From contig CBDFMU010000031.1 of assembly GCA_965249785.1 (NCBI GenBank), positions 1-64,000 of the forward strand: DNA of 64,000 nt. The letters run 5' to 3'. The DNA comes from M3007 sp965249785. GTDB lineage: Bacteria > Bacteroidota > Bacteroidia > Chitinophagales > Saprospiraceae. Positions within the stretch are counted from its first letter, which is position 1, and every line of letters starts with the position of its first letter. A program made the position numbers and the translations under genes. Of this stretch, positions 15,186 through 24,447 are shown piece by piece. The notes beneath the pieces were generated by a model. That model had not been told where the DNA came from. It made no database searches and worked only from the letters and a program-made list of their open reading frames with translations.

Positions 15186-16382
15186 ATGGCAAAAGAGACA
15201 TTCGTCCGCTCTAAACCGCACGTAAATATTGGTACGATCGGTCACGTTGACCACGGGAAAACGACCCTGACTGCGGCCATTACCTATATTCTTTCCCTGA
15301 AAGGCCTAGCCAAGAAAACATCCTACGATGCTATTGACGCTGCACCAGAAGAAAAAGAACGCGGTATTACCATCAACACCGCCCACGTTGAATATGAAAC
15401 ATTGAAGCGTCACTATGCTCACGTGGACTGCCCAGGCCACGCTGACTATGTGAAAAACATGATTACGGGTGCCGCCCAAATGGACGGTGCAATCGTAGTA
15501 TGTGCTGCTACTGACGGCCCGATGCCGCAAACTCGCGAACACATCCTGCTTGCTCGTCAGGTAGGTGTGCCACAAATCGTGGTGTTCATGAATAAAGTAG
15601 ACCTCGTGGATGATCCCGAGATGCTTGAACTTGTGGATATGGAACTTCGCGAACTGTTGAGCTCGTACAACTTCGATGGCGACAACGCTTCCATCATTCA
15701 AGGCTCTGCCCTGAAAGCCCTGGAAGGCGATCCACTCTACTCGCAGCGCATTATGGATTTGATGGATGCTTGCGACAACGACATCCCAGATCCAGTACGT
15801 GAAGTAGATAAGCCATTCCTGATGCCAGTAGAAGATGTATTCACGATCACTGGTCGTGGTACGGTAGCTACCGGTCGTATCGAGCGTGGTGTGATCAACG
15901 TTGGCGATCCAGTCGAAATCATCGGTATGATGAAACCCGAAGAAAAGCCACTGAACTCCACCATCACTGGTGTAGAAATGTTCCGCAAACTGCTTGATCG
16001 CGGGGAAGCTGGTGACAACGCTGGTCTGTTGCTGCGCGGTATTGACAAAGAGCAAATCAAGCGCGGTATGGTTATCTGCAAACCAGGCAGCGTGAAACCG
16101 CACAAGAACTTCAAGTGTTCGGTATACGTCCTCTCGAAAGAAGAGGGTGGCCGTCACACGCCGTTCTTCAATGGCTACCGCCCACAGTTTTACTTCCGTA
16201 CCACGGACGTAACTGGCGATTGCAAATTGCCGGAAAATGTGGAAATGGTGATGCCGGGCGATAACATCGAACTCGAAGTGAAACTGCTCAACACCATCGC
16301 TATGGAAAAAGGTCTCCGTTTCGCTATTCGCGAAGGTGGCCGTACAGTGGGTGCTGGTCAGGTAACTGAAATCATCGACTAA
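15186..16382 (+). CDS. tuf: Elongation factor Tu
   Basis: 398 residues with the full GTPase set: GHVDHGKTT (P-loop, about 19-27), the switch region RGITINTAHVEYE, DCPGHADY (G3), NKVDLVDD (G4) and SALKALEG (G5). It delivers aminoacyl-tRNA to the ribosome. Only one difference of note: the G3-preceding segment reads TLKRHYAHVDCPGH, normal for the phylum. It sits between tRNA-Thr and tRNA-Trp at the head of the secE-nusG-rpl-rpo cluster, as in most Bacteroidota. Confidence 0.99.
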   Translation: MAKETFVRSKPHVNIGTIGHVDHGKTTLTAAITYILSLKGLAKKTSYDAIDAAPEEKERGITINTAHVEYETLKRHYAHVDCPGHADYVKNMITGAAQMDGAIVVCAATDGPMPQTREHILLARQVGVPQIVVFMNKVDLVDDPEMLELVDMELRELLSSYNFDGDNASIIQGSALKALEGDPLYSQRIMDLMDACDNDIPDPVREVDKPFLMPVEDVFTITGRGTVATGRIERGVINVGDPVEIIGMMKPEEKPLNSTITGVEMFRKLLDRGEAGDNAGLLLRGIDKEQIKRGMVICKPGSVKPHKNFKCSVYVLSKEEGGRHTPFFNGYRPQFYFRTTDVTGDCKLPENVEMVMPGDNIELEVKLLNTIAMEKGLRFAIREGGRTVGAGQVTEIID

Positions 16383-16385
16383 ATA

Positions 16386-16458
16386 GGGAACAGGAGACAG
16401 GAGACAGGAACCAACAATTGGTTAATTCTGACTCCTGTTTCCTAACTCCTAATTTCCT
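16386..16458. repeat. GGAGACA-type microrepeat hairpin after tuf
   Basis: Left arm AACAGGAGACAGGAGACAGG, right arm CTCCTGTTTCCTAACTCCTA; a small central stem CCAACAATTGG is also present. Between tuf and tRNA-Trp; may work as a tuf terminator or processing site. Confidence 0.75.
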
Positions 16459-16462
16459 AAAC

Positions 16463-16535
16463 AGGGGCATAGCTCAACTGGTAGAGTGACGGTCTCCAAA
16501 ACCGTAGGCTGCGGGTTCGATCCCTGCTGCCCCTG
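16463..16535 (+). tRNA. tRNA-Trp(CCA)
   Basis: 73 nt, acceptor AGGGGCA/TGCCCCT, anticodon loop CTCCAAA, T-loop GGTTCGATC. Precedes secE as in many bacteria. Confidence 0.97.
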
Positions 16536-16699
16536 CAAAAAGTACAGTGCGTTGCTTCTCCGCCGTTCGTCTGTTGTTTTTACAGACAGGTTCGTTGACC
16601 GCTTAGTTCGGCAGCGGATTTTTTTTACGGGGTAGAGTAATTATTCTTGTATCCAATACCAGGCATTTTTGAAGAAGGAAGAATTTATGAAGGTTGGGA

Positions 16700-16752
16700 C
16701 GCTCGTTTTCTCAACTTTTCAACATTCTCAACTCCTCAACATTGTCAACACA
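16700..16752. repeat. CTCAACA-type microrepeat, single arm
   Basis: CTCAACTTTTCAACATTCTC and following CTCAACATTGTCAACA words just before secE, with no complementary arm nearby. Confidence 0.65.
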
Positions 16753-16762
16753 ACGATTCGCG

Positions 16763-16954
16763 ATGGAAAAATTGACACTTTATCTGAAAGAAAGCTATCA
16801 GGAGTTGGTAAACAACGTCTCTTGGCCAACTACACAGCAATTGCAAGAGAGCACACTGGTGGTGCTGGTTACCGCCGCTACGCTAGCCATTCTTATCTTC
16901 CTGATGGATGGTCTGTGCAGTATGGTGTTCAAAACTATCTACGGGACCTGGTAA
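16763..16954 (+). CDS. secE: Preprotein translocase subunit SecE
   Basis: 63 residues from the ATG at 16763 (MEKLTLYLKESYQELVNNVS). It shows the SecE core, an amphipathic helix ending NNVSWPTTQQLQEST followed by one transmembrane helix (LVVLVTAATLAILIFLMDGL). It clamps SecY in the Sec translocon. The frame is open upstream into microrepeat sequence, so that part is not counted. The position between tRNA-Trp and nusG is the standard one. Confidence 0.95.
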   Translation: MEKLTLYLKESYQELVNNVSWPTTQQLQESTLVVLVTAATLAILIFLMDGLCSMVFKTIYGTW

Positions 16955-16988
16955 TTTTTCCATCCCATTCATTCTTTTCCGGTCAACC

Positions 16989-17570
16989 ATGAATCAAGAT
17001 ACTGAAGCGGCACCTTCGGCACCTCCTACCGACAGAAAGTGGTATTCCCTGCGGGTCATTAGTGGCAAAGAGCGGAAAATCCAGGAGCGAATTCTGCTCG
17101 AAATCGAGCGTTCCAACTGGAAAGAAACCGTTTTTTCGGTAGTGGTACCGACAGAAAAGGTATATAAGATTCGCAACGGTAAAAAGGTGATGCAGGAGCG
17201 CAATTTGCTGCCCGGCTACATTTTGGTGGAAGCATTGGGCGGCAAACTAAATGGCGACATTGCCAAGATGATTAGCGACATTCCAAATGTCATCCATTTT
17301 CTGGGCAAAGAAACACCATTGCCCATGACCCAAGTAGAAGCCAACCGGCTGCTGGGTAAAGTAGATGAAAGTACAGAGGCCGGTGAAACGCTCAGCGAAC
17401 CATTCCTGATCGGTGAAACGGTACGGATTGTGGATGGTGCATTTGCCGACTTTGTGGGTGATGTACAGGAAGTGAATGATGAGAAGAAAAAGCTCAAAGT
17501 AATTGTGAAAATATTTGGTCGCGGTACCGAGATGGAATTGGGCTTCATGCAAGTAGAAAAAATCAGTTAG
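16989..17570 (+). CDS. nusG: Transcription termination/antitermination factor NusG
   Basis: 193 residues from the ATG at 16989. NGN domain (about 18-120) with KWYSLRVISGKERKIQERI and RNLLPGYILVEA; C-terminal KOW domain (about 140-193) with IGETVRIVDGAFADFVGDV. It binds RNA polymerase across the clamp and couples it to Rho and the ribosome. The acidic/Pro-rich first 15 residues (DTEAAPSAPPTD) are a lineage extension. 34 bases after secE. Confidence 0.97.
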   Translation: MNQDTEAAPSAPPTDRKWYSLRVISGKERKIQERILLEIERSNWKETVFSVVVPTEKVYKIRNGKKVMQERNLLPGYILVEALGGKLNGDIAKMISDIPNVIHFLGKETPLPMTQVEANRLLGKVDESTEAGETLSEPFLIGETVRIVDGAFADFVGDVQEVNDEKKKLKVIVKIFGRGTEMELGFMQVEKIS

Positions 17571-17623
17571 TAAAGTCCTCCTGATGCCCGCTTCTCCCGG
17601 GCTCGTTTCCACAGAGACTGACT

Positions 17624-17700
17624 AAAATGGTAATAAAGGTTTATAGGAGTTTATAAAGGTTTATCATAAACCTTCATCCACTTTTACAAATCCTCCTAAA
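17624..17700. repeat. GTTTATA-type microrepeat hairpin
   Basis: AAAGGTTTATAGGAGTTTAT repeated, then TCATAAACCTTCATCCACTT and TCCTCCTAAAC as the opposite arm. Between nusG and rplK. Confidence 0.75.
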
Positions 17701-17756
17701 CATTACGTTTCATTCAAGATTATCCCGACAGGTTCGGGAATGAAAATCTGGCAACA

Positions 17757-18227
17757 ATGGCAAAAGAAGTCGATATTTATATCAAACTCCAGGTGAAAGG
17801 TGGCCAAGCCAACCCTGCACCCCCGATTGGCCCGGCCCTCGGTTCCAAAGGGGTGAACATCATGGAGTTCTGCAAACGCTTCAACGCGCAAACGCAGGAT
17901 CAGATCGGAAAAATTCTTCCAGTGATTCTTTCGGTATACAAAGACAAAACTTTTGACTTTGTTATCAAAACCCCACCGGCAGCGATCCAATTGTTTGAAG
18001 CAGCCAAACTGGCCGTCGGAAAAGGTTCCCCGGAACCTAACCGCAAAAAGGTCGGTAGTGTGAGCTGGGATCAAGTGCAGGCCATTGCGGAAAGCAAAAT
18101 GCCCGATTTGAACTGCTTCACCCTACAATCCGCTATGAAAATGATCGCTGGTACAGCGCGCAGCATGGGATTGACTGTGACGGGTGATTTGCCGAAAGGA
18201 CAAACAGAAGCGAATGTGGCCAATTAA
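17757..18227 (+). CDS. rplK: 50S ribosomal protein L11
   Basis: 156 residues, slightly longer than the usual 141-147 because of the C-terminal tail TGDLPKGQTEANVAN. Clear family features: IKLQVKGGQANPAPPIGPAL, GSKGVNIMEFCKRFNA, FVIKTPPAAIQLFEAA and MIAGTARSMGL. It binds the GTPase-associated region of 23S rRNA. First gene of the L11 operon. Confidence 0.98.
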   Translation: MAKEVDIYIKLQVKGGQANPAPPIGPALGSKGVNIMEFCKRFNAQTQDQIGKILPVILSVYKDKTFDFVIKTPPAAIQLFEAAKLAVGKGSPEPNRKKVGSVSWDQVQAIAESKMPDLNCFTLQSAMKMIAGTARSMGLTVTGDLPKGQTEANVAN

Positions 18228-18231
18228 TTAA

Positions 18232-18278
18232 TGTGGTCAATGTGTCAAACACATTTTCACATTGACCACATTTATTTT
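18232..18278. repeat. Perfect hairpin of TGTGGTCAATGTG type between rplK and rplA
   Basis: AATGTGGTCAATGTG and CACATTGACCACATT form a 15-bp perfect stem with an 11-base loop, followed by a T-rich run (TTATTTTGATTTTTTT). It could act as a partial terminator and has the same word-repeat look as the other gap hairpins. Confidence 0.75.
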
Positions 18279-18336
18279 GATTTTTTTCAAGGAAGTTCCG
18301 CCTACCGGAACGTTACACCTTAACAATAACATTTGA

Positions 18337-19032
18337 ATGGCACAAGTAACAAAAAAACGCAAAGTCGTTGATTTGAAGGTGGACCAGGACAAGCTGTACT
18401 CGCTGACCGAAGCGATGGGTTTGGTTAAAGAGGTCAACACCACCAAGTTCAACGCCTCGGTTGATGTGCACGTCCGCCTCGGGGTGGATCCACGTAAAGC
18501 CGACCAAGCCCTTCGCGGCACCGTTTCGCTGCCACATGGCACGGGCAAAACCAAGAAAGTACTGGTATTCTGCACCCCTGATCGCGAAGCCGAGGCAGTA
18601 GCCGCCGGTGCCGATTTCGTTGGGTTGGATACCTACCTCCAAAAAGTGACCGAAGGTTGGATGGAAGCCGATGTAATCATCGCTACACCCAATGTGATGG
18701 CTCAACTTGGTAAAGTGGCTCGTATCCTCGGCCCACGCGGTCTGATGCCCAACCCCAAGACTGGTACGGTTTCCAATGATATTGCTTCCGCTGTGTCGGA
18801 AGTGAAGAAAGGTAAAATCGCTTTCCGGGTTGATAAATTCGGCATTGTACACGCTTCCGTTGGTCGCGTTTCCTTTGCGCCGGAACAACTGGTCGAAAAT
18901 GCCCACGAACTGATCGCCACCCTTTCGCGGATGAAACCATCCAGTGCGAAAGGCGTGTATATGCGCACCGTTTCCGTGGCCAGCACCATGAGCCCGGGTA
19001 TCTCGGTAGATCCAAAATCGATCAAGGTCTAA
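18337..19032 (+). CDS. rplA: 50S ribosomal protein L1
   Basis: 231 residues. Features of L1: KFNASVDVHVRLGVDPRKAD, LPHGTGKTKKVLVF, GPRGLMPNPKTGTV and GKIAFRVDKFGIVHASVGR. It binds 23S rRNA at the L1 stalk and in many bacteria represses its own operon by binding the leader of the L11-L1 mRNA; such a site is not identified here. Confidence 0.98.
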   Translation: MAQVTKKRKVVDLKVDQDKLYSLTEAMGLVKEVNTTKFNASVDVHVRLGVDPRKADQALRGTVSLPHGTGKTKKVLVFCTPDREAEAVAAGADFVGLDTYLQKVTEGWMEADVIIATPNVMAQLGKVARILGPRGLMPNPKTGTVSNDIASAVSEVKKGKIAFRVDKFGIVHASVGRVSFAPEQLVENAHELIATLSRMKPSSAKGVYMRTVSVASTMSPGISVDPKSIKV

Positions 19033-19034
19033 AT

Positions 19035-19137
19035 TGGTTGAGCATGTTTAGTATGTTGAGGTTGTTGAGAAATGGCTCAACCTCTCAACAACCTCAACAG
19101 TCTCAACCCCTCAACCATTACTCAACATTTCAATAAC
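19035..19137. repeat. GTTGAGA/CTCAACA microrepeat hairpin
   Basis: Left arm TTGGTTGAGCATGTTTAGTA and GTTGAGGTTGTTGAG; right arm CTCAACCTCTCAACAACCTC and further CTCAACC words. Between rplA and rplJ. Confidence 0.8.
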
Positions 19138-19144
19138 ATAAGAA

Positions 19145-19672
19145 ATGACCAGAGACGATAAAACGGCAGCGATTGCGGAACTTCGGGAGGAATTGGGTAA
19201 CACCCCGTTCTTTTACCTCGCGGATTCTTCTACTCTGCCGGTCGCTAAAATAAATAAACTACGTCGGATGGCCTTTGAGCAAGGCATCACGATGAAAGTG
19301 GCCAAGAATACCCTGATCCAGAAAGCATTGGAAGATGCACCGGATTCTAAAGGTTACAAAGCCCTGTTCGAGTCATTAGTTGGTCCAACCACCATTCTGA
19401 TTTCTCCAAATCCAAAGGCTCCCGCCAAACTGATCGAAGATTTTCGCAAAGGGGAGGCTCGTCCAACACTCAAAGCCGCTTACATTGACACCTCGGTGTA
19501 CCTCGGTGATGATCAACTGGCTATCCTGACCAAACTGAAAAGCAAAGAAGAGATGGTCGGCGAGATCATCGGCTTGCTCCAGTCGCCAGGTCGTCGCCTC
19601 GCTAGCCAATTGACTTCTGCCGGTAGCAAAATCGCTGGTATCGTCAAGACGCTGGAAGAAAGGGAAAATTAG
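19145..19672 (+). CDS. rplJ: 50S ribosomal protein L10
   Basis: 175 residues with the L10 features: KIN-containing LPVAKINKLRRMA, MKVAKNTLIQKAL, FESLVGPTTILIS, and the C-terminal helix (SKIAGIVKTLEEREN) that anchors L7/L12 dimers in the ribosomal stalk. Followed by rplL in the normal order. Confidence 0.97.
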   Translation: MTRDDKTAAIAELREELGNTPFFYLADSSTLPVAKINKLRRMAFEQGITMKVAKNTLIQKALEDAPDSKGYKALFESLVGPTTILISPNPKAPAKLIEDFRKGEARPTLKAAYIDTSVYLGDDQLAILTKLKSKEEMVGEIIGLLQSPGRRLASQLTSAGSKIAGIVKTLEEREN

Positions 19673-19742
19673 TTATGAGTTAGGAGTTATAAGTTATGCC
19701 ACAACGTGCGCTCATAACTCATAACTTATCCCTCATAACTTC
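19673..19742. repeat. GTTATGA-type microrepeat hairpin
   Basis: AGTTATGAGTTAGGAGTTAT then ACTCATAACTTATCCCTCAT; same words as 14770-14832. Between rplJ and rplL. Confidence 0.8.
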
Positions 19743-19852
19743 AAAAATCGGCTTCCAAGTACGCGCCATTGTTGGTGCAACGCTTTTTAAATACCTTACG
19801 AAGAACCACTTCTCATTCACATTTTCGCAAAAAAAATTAAAATTCTACTACA

Positions 19853-20233
19853 ATGGCAGATTTGAAAGCAATGGCAGAATCGCTGGTGAACCTTACGATA
19901 AAGGAAGCCAATGAACTGGCCGCTATACTGAAAGACGATTACGGAATCGAGCCTGCTGCTTCCGCAGTGATGGCCGCTCCTGCCGCTGGCGGTGGTGCTG
20001 GTGATGCTGCTCCGGTCGAGCAAACTGAGTTTGACGTGACGTTGAAAGACGCAGGTGCTAACAAACTTCAAGTCGTGAAAGAGGTGAAAAACATCCTCGG
20101 ACTGGGCTTGAAAGAAGCAAAGGACCTGGTGGACGGTGCACCAAGTTCGTTGAAAGCTGGCGTAAACAAAGCCGAAGCAGAATCGATCAAATCGGCTTTG
20201 GAAGCCGTCGGTGCAGTGGTGGAAGTGAAGTAA
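19853..20233 (+). CDS. rplL: 50S ribosomal protein L7/L12
   Basis: 126 residues. The N-terminal dimerisation helices (MADLKAMAESLVNLTIKEAN), the Ala/Gly-rich hinge (VMAAPAAGGGAGDA) and the C-terminal factor-binding domain (DVTLKDAGANKLQVVKEVK, LGLKEAKDLVDGAP) are all present. It recruits translation GTPases. Confidence 0.98.
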   Translation: MADLKAMAESLVNLTIKEANELAAILKDDYGIEPAASAVMAAPAAGGGAGDAAPVEQTEFDVTLKDAGANKLQVVKEVKNILGLGLKEAKDLVDGAPSSLKAGVNKAEAESIKSALEAVGAVVEVK

Positions 20234-20347
20234 GGAATTTTTTCCGAGCAGCAGATGCCAGGTTTTGGTAACTGTTTTTCTGAAATACCTTCTTCGACCT
20301 TTCGCCAAAATGTACGGTAATTACCCTCCTTTTAGATAACACGATTG

Positions 20348-20386
20348 GGCTTAACGCCGCTTCCTGACCGGGGAGGGCGTTAAGCC
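20348..20386. promoter_or_regulatory. Strong hairpin between rplL and rpoB (attenuator or processing site)
   Basis: GGCTTAACGCC and GGCGTTAAGCC form an 11-bp perfect stem around a 17-base loop, without a following T-run. In many bacteria the rplL-rpoB gap contains a partial terminator or an RNase III site that sets the lower expression of rpoBC; this hairpin is the obvious candidate. The rest of the 296-base gap shows nothing else I can name. Confidence 0.55.
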
Positions 20387-20529
20387 TATCGCTGTCTATA
20401 AGAAAAGGTAATGAACTTTATACCCGCTTTGTGCGTTATATCCGGCTTGCAGTACATAAGTTTTGTAAGCCATGTCGGCGAAAGCGTCGGCAAAATCTGC
20501 CAATCAGCATTCAAGCATAATTTGCAAAA

Positions 20530-23500
20530 ATGACCAATAACGGCATCTCAACAGGGGCAGTCCAAAAAACCGGCGTTCAAGAGCGCGTCAATTTTGGAAA
20601 AATACGCCTCGCCGGTCACTACCCTGACCTACTTGAAATTCAGCTCAAATCATTTCAGGAATACTTCCAGCTGGAAACTACGCCAGACAATCGTATTAAC
20701 GAAGGTCTATATCGGGTGTTTCAGGAAAATTTCCCCATCACCGATGCGCGGAATATTTTCAATTTGGAGTTTCTGGATTACTTTATCGACCCACCTCGCT
20801 ACACCATTGATGAGTGTATGCAGCGTGGGTTAACCTATTCGGTGCCGCTCAAAGCCAAATTGCGTCTTTCGTGTAACGACCCGGAACACATTGATTTCCA
20901 GACTATTGTTCAGGATGTATTTTTGGGCAATATTCCGTACATGACACCGAAAGGTACTTTCGTCATCAACGGAGCGGAACGGGTGATCGTGTCGCAATTG
21001 CACCGTTCGCCGGGCGTGTTCTTCGGGCAGAGTTATCACCCGAACGGCACCAAGATTTATTCGGCGCGCGTCATCCCGTTCAAAGGAGCGTGGATGGAAT
21101 TTGCAACGGATATCAATCTGGTCATGTATGCCTACATCGACCGGAAAAAGAAGTTTCCTGTAACCACGCTTTTGCGGGCTATCGGTTTTGATACGGACAA
21201 GTCTATTCTTGATTTGTTTGATTTGGCCGACGAAGTAGCCACCACTCGTGAGAACCTCGAAGCGTCTATCGGCCGCAAATTGGCTGCCCGCGTGTTGAAA
21301 TCGTGGACGGAAGATTTCGTGGACGAAGACACAGGCGAGGTGGTGAGTATTGCGCGGAATGAAATCATTCTGGAACGCGATGCTGTGCTGGACGAAGAGA
21401 ATATTGAACTCATTCTCGACCCGGCGACTAACGTAACGACTATTATTTTGCAGCGTACGGAGGTGGAAGAAGATTTCGCCATCATCTACAATACACTGCA
21501 AAAGGACCCGACTTCGAGCGAACTCGAAGCCGTGACCTATATATATCGTCAACTGCGCGGAAGCGATCCACCGGATGACGATACGGCGCGCGGTATTATT
21601 GAGAAATTGTTCTTCTCCGACAAGCGTTACAACTTGGGTGAGGTGGGCCGTTTCAAAATCAACCGCAAACTGGGCCACGACATTGCCGACAATAACCTGG
21701 TGTTGACGAAAGAAGACATCATCGCGATTGTCCGTTATATCGTGAGTTTGATCAATAATAAGGCCGAAATTGACGATATTGATCACCTTTCTAACCGCCG
21801 CGTGCGGACTGTGGGCGAGCAATTGTATGCACAATTCGGTGTGGGTCTGGCGCGTATGGCGCGTACCATCCGCGAACGGATGAACGTACGTGACAACGAG
21901 GTTTTCACGCCTGTGGACTTGATCAATGCCCGGACGCTGTCGTCGGTAATTAACTCGTTCTTCGGAACCAGCCAGTTGTCGCAGTTCCTCGACCAAACCA
22001 ATCCACTGTCTGAAATCACGCACAAGCGTCGTATTTCGGCTCTTGGACCGGGTGGTTTGAGCCGCGAACGTGCCGGTTTTGAGGTTCGTGACGTACACTA
22101 TTCTCACTATGGTCGCCTGTGCACCATTGAGACGCCGGAAGGACCGAACATTGGTCTGATCTCGACGCTGTGTACCCACGCGAAGATCAATAAAATGGGC
22201 TTTTTGGAAACGCCTTATCGCCGCGTAGTCGGTGGTAAAGTGGTGCTGGAAGGCGACGTGGAATACCTGTCCGCCGAAGCAGAAGATTATATGAAGATTG
22301 CGCAAGCCAACTCCCTCGTGGACGAAGGCGGTGCTTTCCTCAACGATCGCGTGAAGGCTCGTGAACACGGTGACTTCCCGATTTTGACACCTGACGAACT
22401 GGAATATATTGACGTGGCACCGAACCAAATTGTGGGTGTGTCTGCTTCGCTGATCCCGTTCCTTGAAAATGACGATGCTAACCGCGCCTTGATGGGCTCG
22501 AACATGCAACGTCAAGCCGTGCCGCTTATCCGTCCGCACTCGCCGATGGTGGGTACAGGTTTGGAAGCAAAAGTGGCGCGCGATAGCCGGATGCTGATCA
22601 ATGCAGAAGGCAGTGGCGTGGTGGAATATGTGGACGCTAATGAAATCACGATTCGTTATGACCGCACCGAGGAAGACCAATTGGTGTCTTTTGAGGATTC
22701 ACGCAAGACGTACACGTTGACCAAGTTCATGCGTACCAACCAGGGTACTTGTATCAACTTGAAACCTATCGTTCGCCGCAATCAGCGCGTGGAAGAAGGC
22801 GACATTTTGTGCGAAGGTTATGCTACCGAAAATGGCGAATTGGCCCTCGGCCAAAACCTGAAAGTGGCGTTCATGCCGTGGAAAGGCTACAATTTCGAGG
22901 ATGCTATCGTACTGTCGGAGCGGGTGGTGCAGGAGGACGTATTTACCTCTATCCACATCGAACACTTCGAGTTGGACGTGCGCGACACGAAACTGGGCGA
23001 AGAAGAACTCACGCAAGACATTCCGAACGTGAGCGAAGAAGCAACCAAAGACCTCGACGAAAACGGTATTATCCGTATCGGTGCCTGGGCAAAAGAAGGG
23101 GACATCCTGATTGGTAAAATCACGCCAAAAGGTGAAACTGACCCAACGCCGGAGGAAAAATTGCTTCGTGCTATCTTCGGCGACAAAGCCGGTGACGTGA
23201 AAGATGCTTCGTTGAAAGTACCGCCGAGCGTCAATGGCGTGGTAATCGACAAGCAATTGTTTGCTCGTGCCAAGAAGGATAAAATCCAGAAGGAGTCTGA
23301 AAAGGCCCTGCTGGATCGCTTGGACGATGAACACGAAGTGTCGCTCAACAAGTTGAAAACCGTCCTGATCGACAAACTTCAATTGCTGATCAAAGACAAG
23401 GTGACCAACGGTATTCGCAGCATTTATGGCGAAGAAATGGTGTCGAAAGGCTCCAAACTTTCCGTACAGGTGCTTCGTGAAAATATTGATTATGGCCAGG

Positions 23501-24375
23501 TGGATTATACCAACTGGACGAATGATAAGCATGGCAACGCACTGATTAGCCGCCTGTTGCACAATTACAGCATCAAGGTGAATGAGGAAGTGGGCCGCTA
23601 CAAGCGCGAAAAATTCAATATCTCGATTGGTGACGAATTGCCAGCGGGTGTGTTGAAACTGGCCAAAGTATATGTGGCCAAAAAGCGTAAACTGAAAGTG
23701 GGGGACAAACTCGCTGGTCGTCACGGTAACAAGGGGATTGTGAGCCGTATCGTCCGCATGGAAGATATGCCGTTCCTGGAAGACGGTACGCCAGTCGACG
23801 TGGTGCTCAACCCGCTGGGGGTGCCTTCGCGGATGAACCTGGGTCAGATATTTGAAACCGTATTGGGTTGGGCCGGCGAACGCCTCGGCGTGAAATTCGC
23901 TACGCCGATCTTTGACGGTGCCAAAACCGATGAAGTGGACGAGTGGATCAAGAAAGCGGGCTTGCCGGAATTGGGTCAAACCTATCTTTCCGACGGCGAA
24001 ACGGGCGACCGTTTCCACCAAAAAGCGACGGTGGGCGTGATTTACATGCTCAAACTTAGCCACATGGTGGACGACAAGATGCACGCTCGTTCTATCGGAC
24101 CATACTCGCTCATCACGCAGCAGCCGTTGGGTGGTAAAGCGCAGTTCGGTGGCCAGCGTTTCGGGGAAATGGAAGTGTGGGCCCTCGAAGCCTACGGTGC
24201 TTCCAACATCCTGCAAGAGTTGTTGACGTACAAATCAGATGATATTCAGGGCCGGGCGAAAGCCTACGAAGCCATTGTGAAGGGCGATAATTTGCCGGAG
24301 GCTAATATTCCGGAATCGTTCAACGTATTGGTGCATGAGTTGAGGGGCTTGGCTTTGGATGTGAAGTTTGAGTAG
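20530..24375 (+). CDS. rpoB: DNA-directed RNA polymerase subunit beta
   Basis: 1281 residues, normal for the phylum. The rifampicin region at about 480-510 reads SQLSQFLDQTNPLSEITHKR then RISALGPGGL, matching the sensitive wild-type pattern. Further signatures are PGVFFGQSYHPNG, GPNIGLISTL, FMPWKGYNFEDAI, the GDKLAGRHGNKGIVS segment near residue 1057, and the C-terminal QPLGGKAQFGGQRFGEMEVW. It forms one side of the active-site cleft. Unusually, the next gene is not rpoC but a pair of small genes, with a hairpin directly after the stop codon. Confidence 0.99.
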   Translation: MTNNGISTGAVQKTGVQERVNFGKIRLAGHYPDLLEIQLKSFQEYFQLETTPDNRINEGLYRVFQENFPITDARNIFNLEFLDYFIDPPRYTIDECMQRGLTYSVPLKAKLRLSCNDPEHIDFQTIVQDVFLGNIPYMTPKGTFVINGAERVIVSQLHRSPGVFFGQSYHPNGTKIYSARVIPFKGAWMEFATDINLVMYAYIDRKKKFPVTTLLRAIGFDTDKSILDLFDLADEVATTRENLEASIGRKLAARVLKSWTEDFVDEDTGEVVSIARNEIILERDAVLDEENIELILDPATNVTTIILQRTEVEEDFAIIYNTLQKDPTSSELEAVTYIYRQLRGSDPPDDDTARGIIEKLFFSDKRYNLGEVGRFKINRKLGHDIADNNLVLTKEDIIAIVRYIVSLINNKAEIDDIDHLSNRRVRTVGEQLYAQFGVGLARMARTIRERMNVRDNEVFTPVDLINARTLSSVINSFFGTSQLSQFLDQTNPLSEITHKRRISALGPGGLSRERAGFEVRDVHYSHYGRLCTIETPEGPNIGLISTLCTHAKINKMGFLETPYRRVVGGKVVLEGDVEYLSAEAEDYMKIAQANSLVDEGGAFLNDRVKAREHGDFPILTPDELEYIDVAPNQIVGVSASLIPFLENDDANRALMGSNMQRQAVPLIRPHSPMVGTGLEAKVARDSRMLINAEGSGVVEYVDANEITIRYDRTEEDQLVSFEDSRKTYTLTKFMRTNQGTCINLKPIVRRNQRVEEGDILCEGYATENGELALGQNLKVAFMPWKGYNFEDAIVLSERVVQEDVFTSIHIEHFELDVRDTKLGEEELTQDIPNVSEEATKDLDENGIIRIGAWAKEGDILIGKITPKGETDPTPEEKLLRAIFGDKAGDVKDASLKVPPSVNGVVIDKQLFARAKKDKIQKESEKALLDRLDDEHEVSLNKLKTVLIDKLQLLIKDKVTNGIRSIYGEEMVSKGSKLSVQVLRENIDYGQVDYTNWTNDKHGNALISRLLHNYSIKVNEEVGRYKREKFNISIGDELPAGVLKLAKVYVAKKRKLKVGDKLAGRHGNKGIVSRIVRMEDMPFLEDGTPVDVVLNPLGVPSRMNLGQIFETVLGWAGERLGVKFATPIFDGAKTDEVDEWIKKAGLPELGQTYLSDGETGDRFHQKATVGVIYMLKLSHMVDDKMHARSIGPYSLITQQPLGGKAQFGGQRFGEMEVWALEAYGASNILQELLTYKSDDIQGRAKAYEAIVKGDNLPEANIPESFNVLVHELRGLALDVKFE

Positions 24376-24384
24376 AAATAGGGA

Positions 24385-24417
24385 AGTGGATGCCTTACTT
24401 TAAGTGAGGCATCCACT
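24385..24417. terminator. Terminator-like hairpin directly after rpoB
   Basis: AGTGGATGCCTTA and TGAGGCATCCACT pair around a short loop, 10 bases after the rpoB stop, followed by a weak AT run (ATATTTAAA). A terminator or pausing hairpin here would be unexpected inside an rpoBC operon. Confidence 0.55.
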
Positions 24418-24447
24418 ATATTTAAAGTTACATTTTTGTAAGTTGTT

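Noticed and set aside
15306..16157. 283-codon minus-strand frame
   Set aside because: Antisense to tuf; no family features.
16694..16762. Longer SecE N-terminus
   Set aside because: That part is microrepeat sequence; the standard SecE start is the ATG at 16763.
20830..24216. Long minus-strand frames of 616 and 505 codons
   Set aside because: Antisense to rpoB with His/Phe/Arg-rich composition typical of shadow frames.
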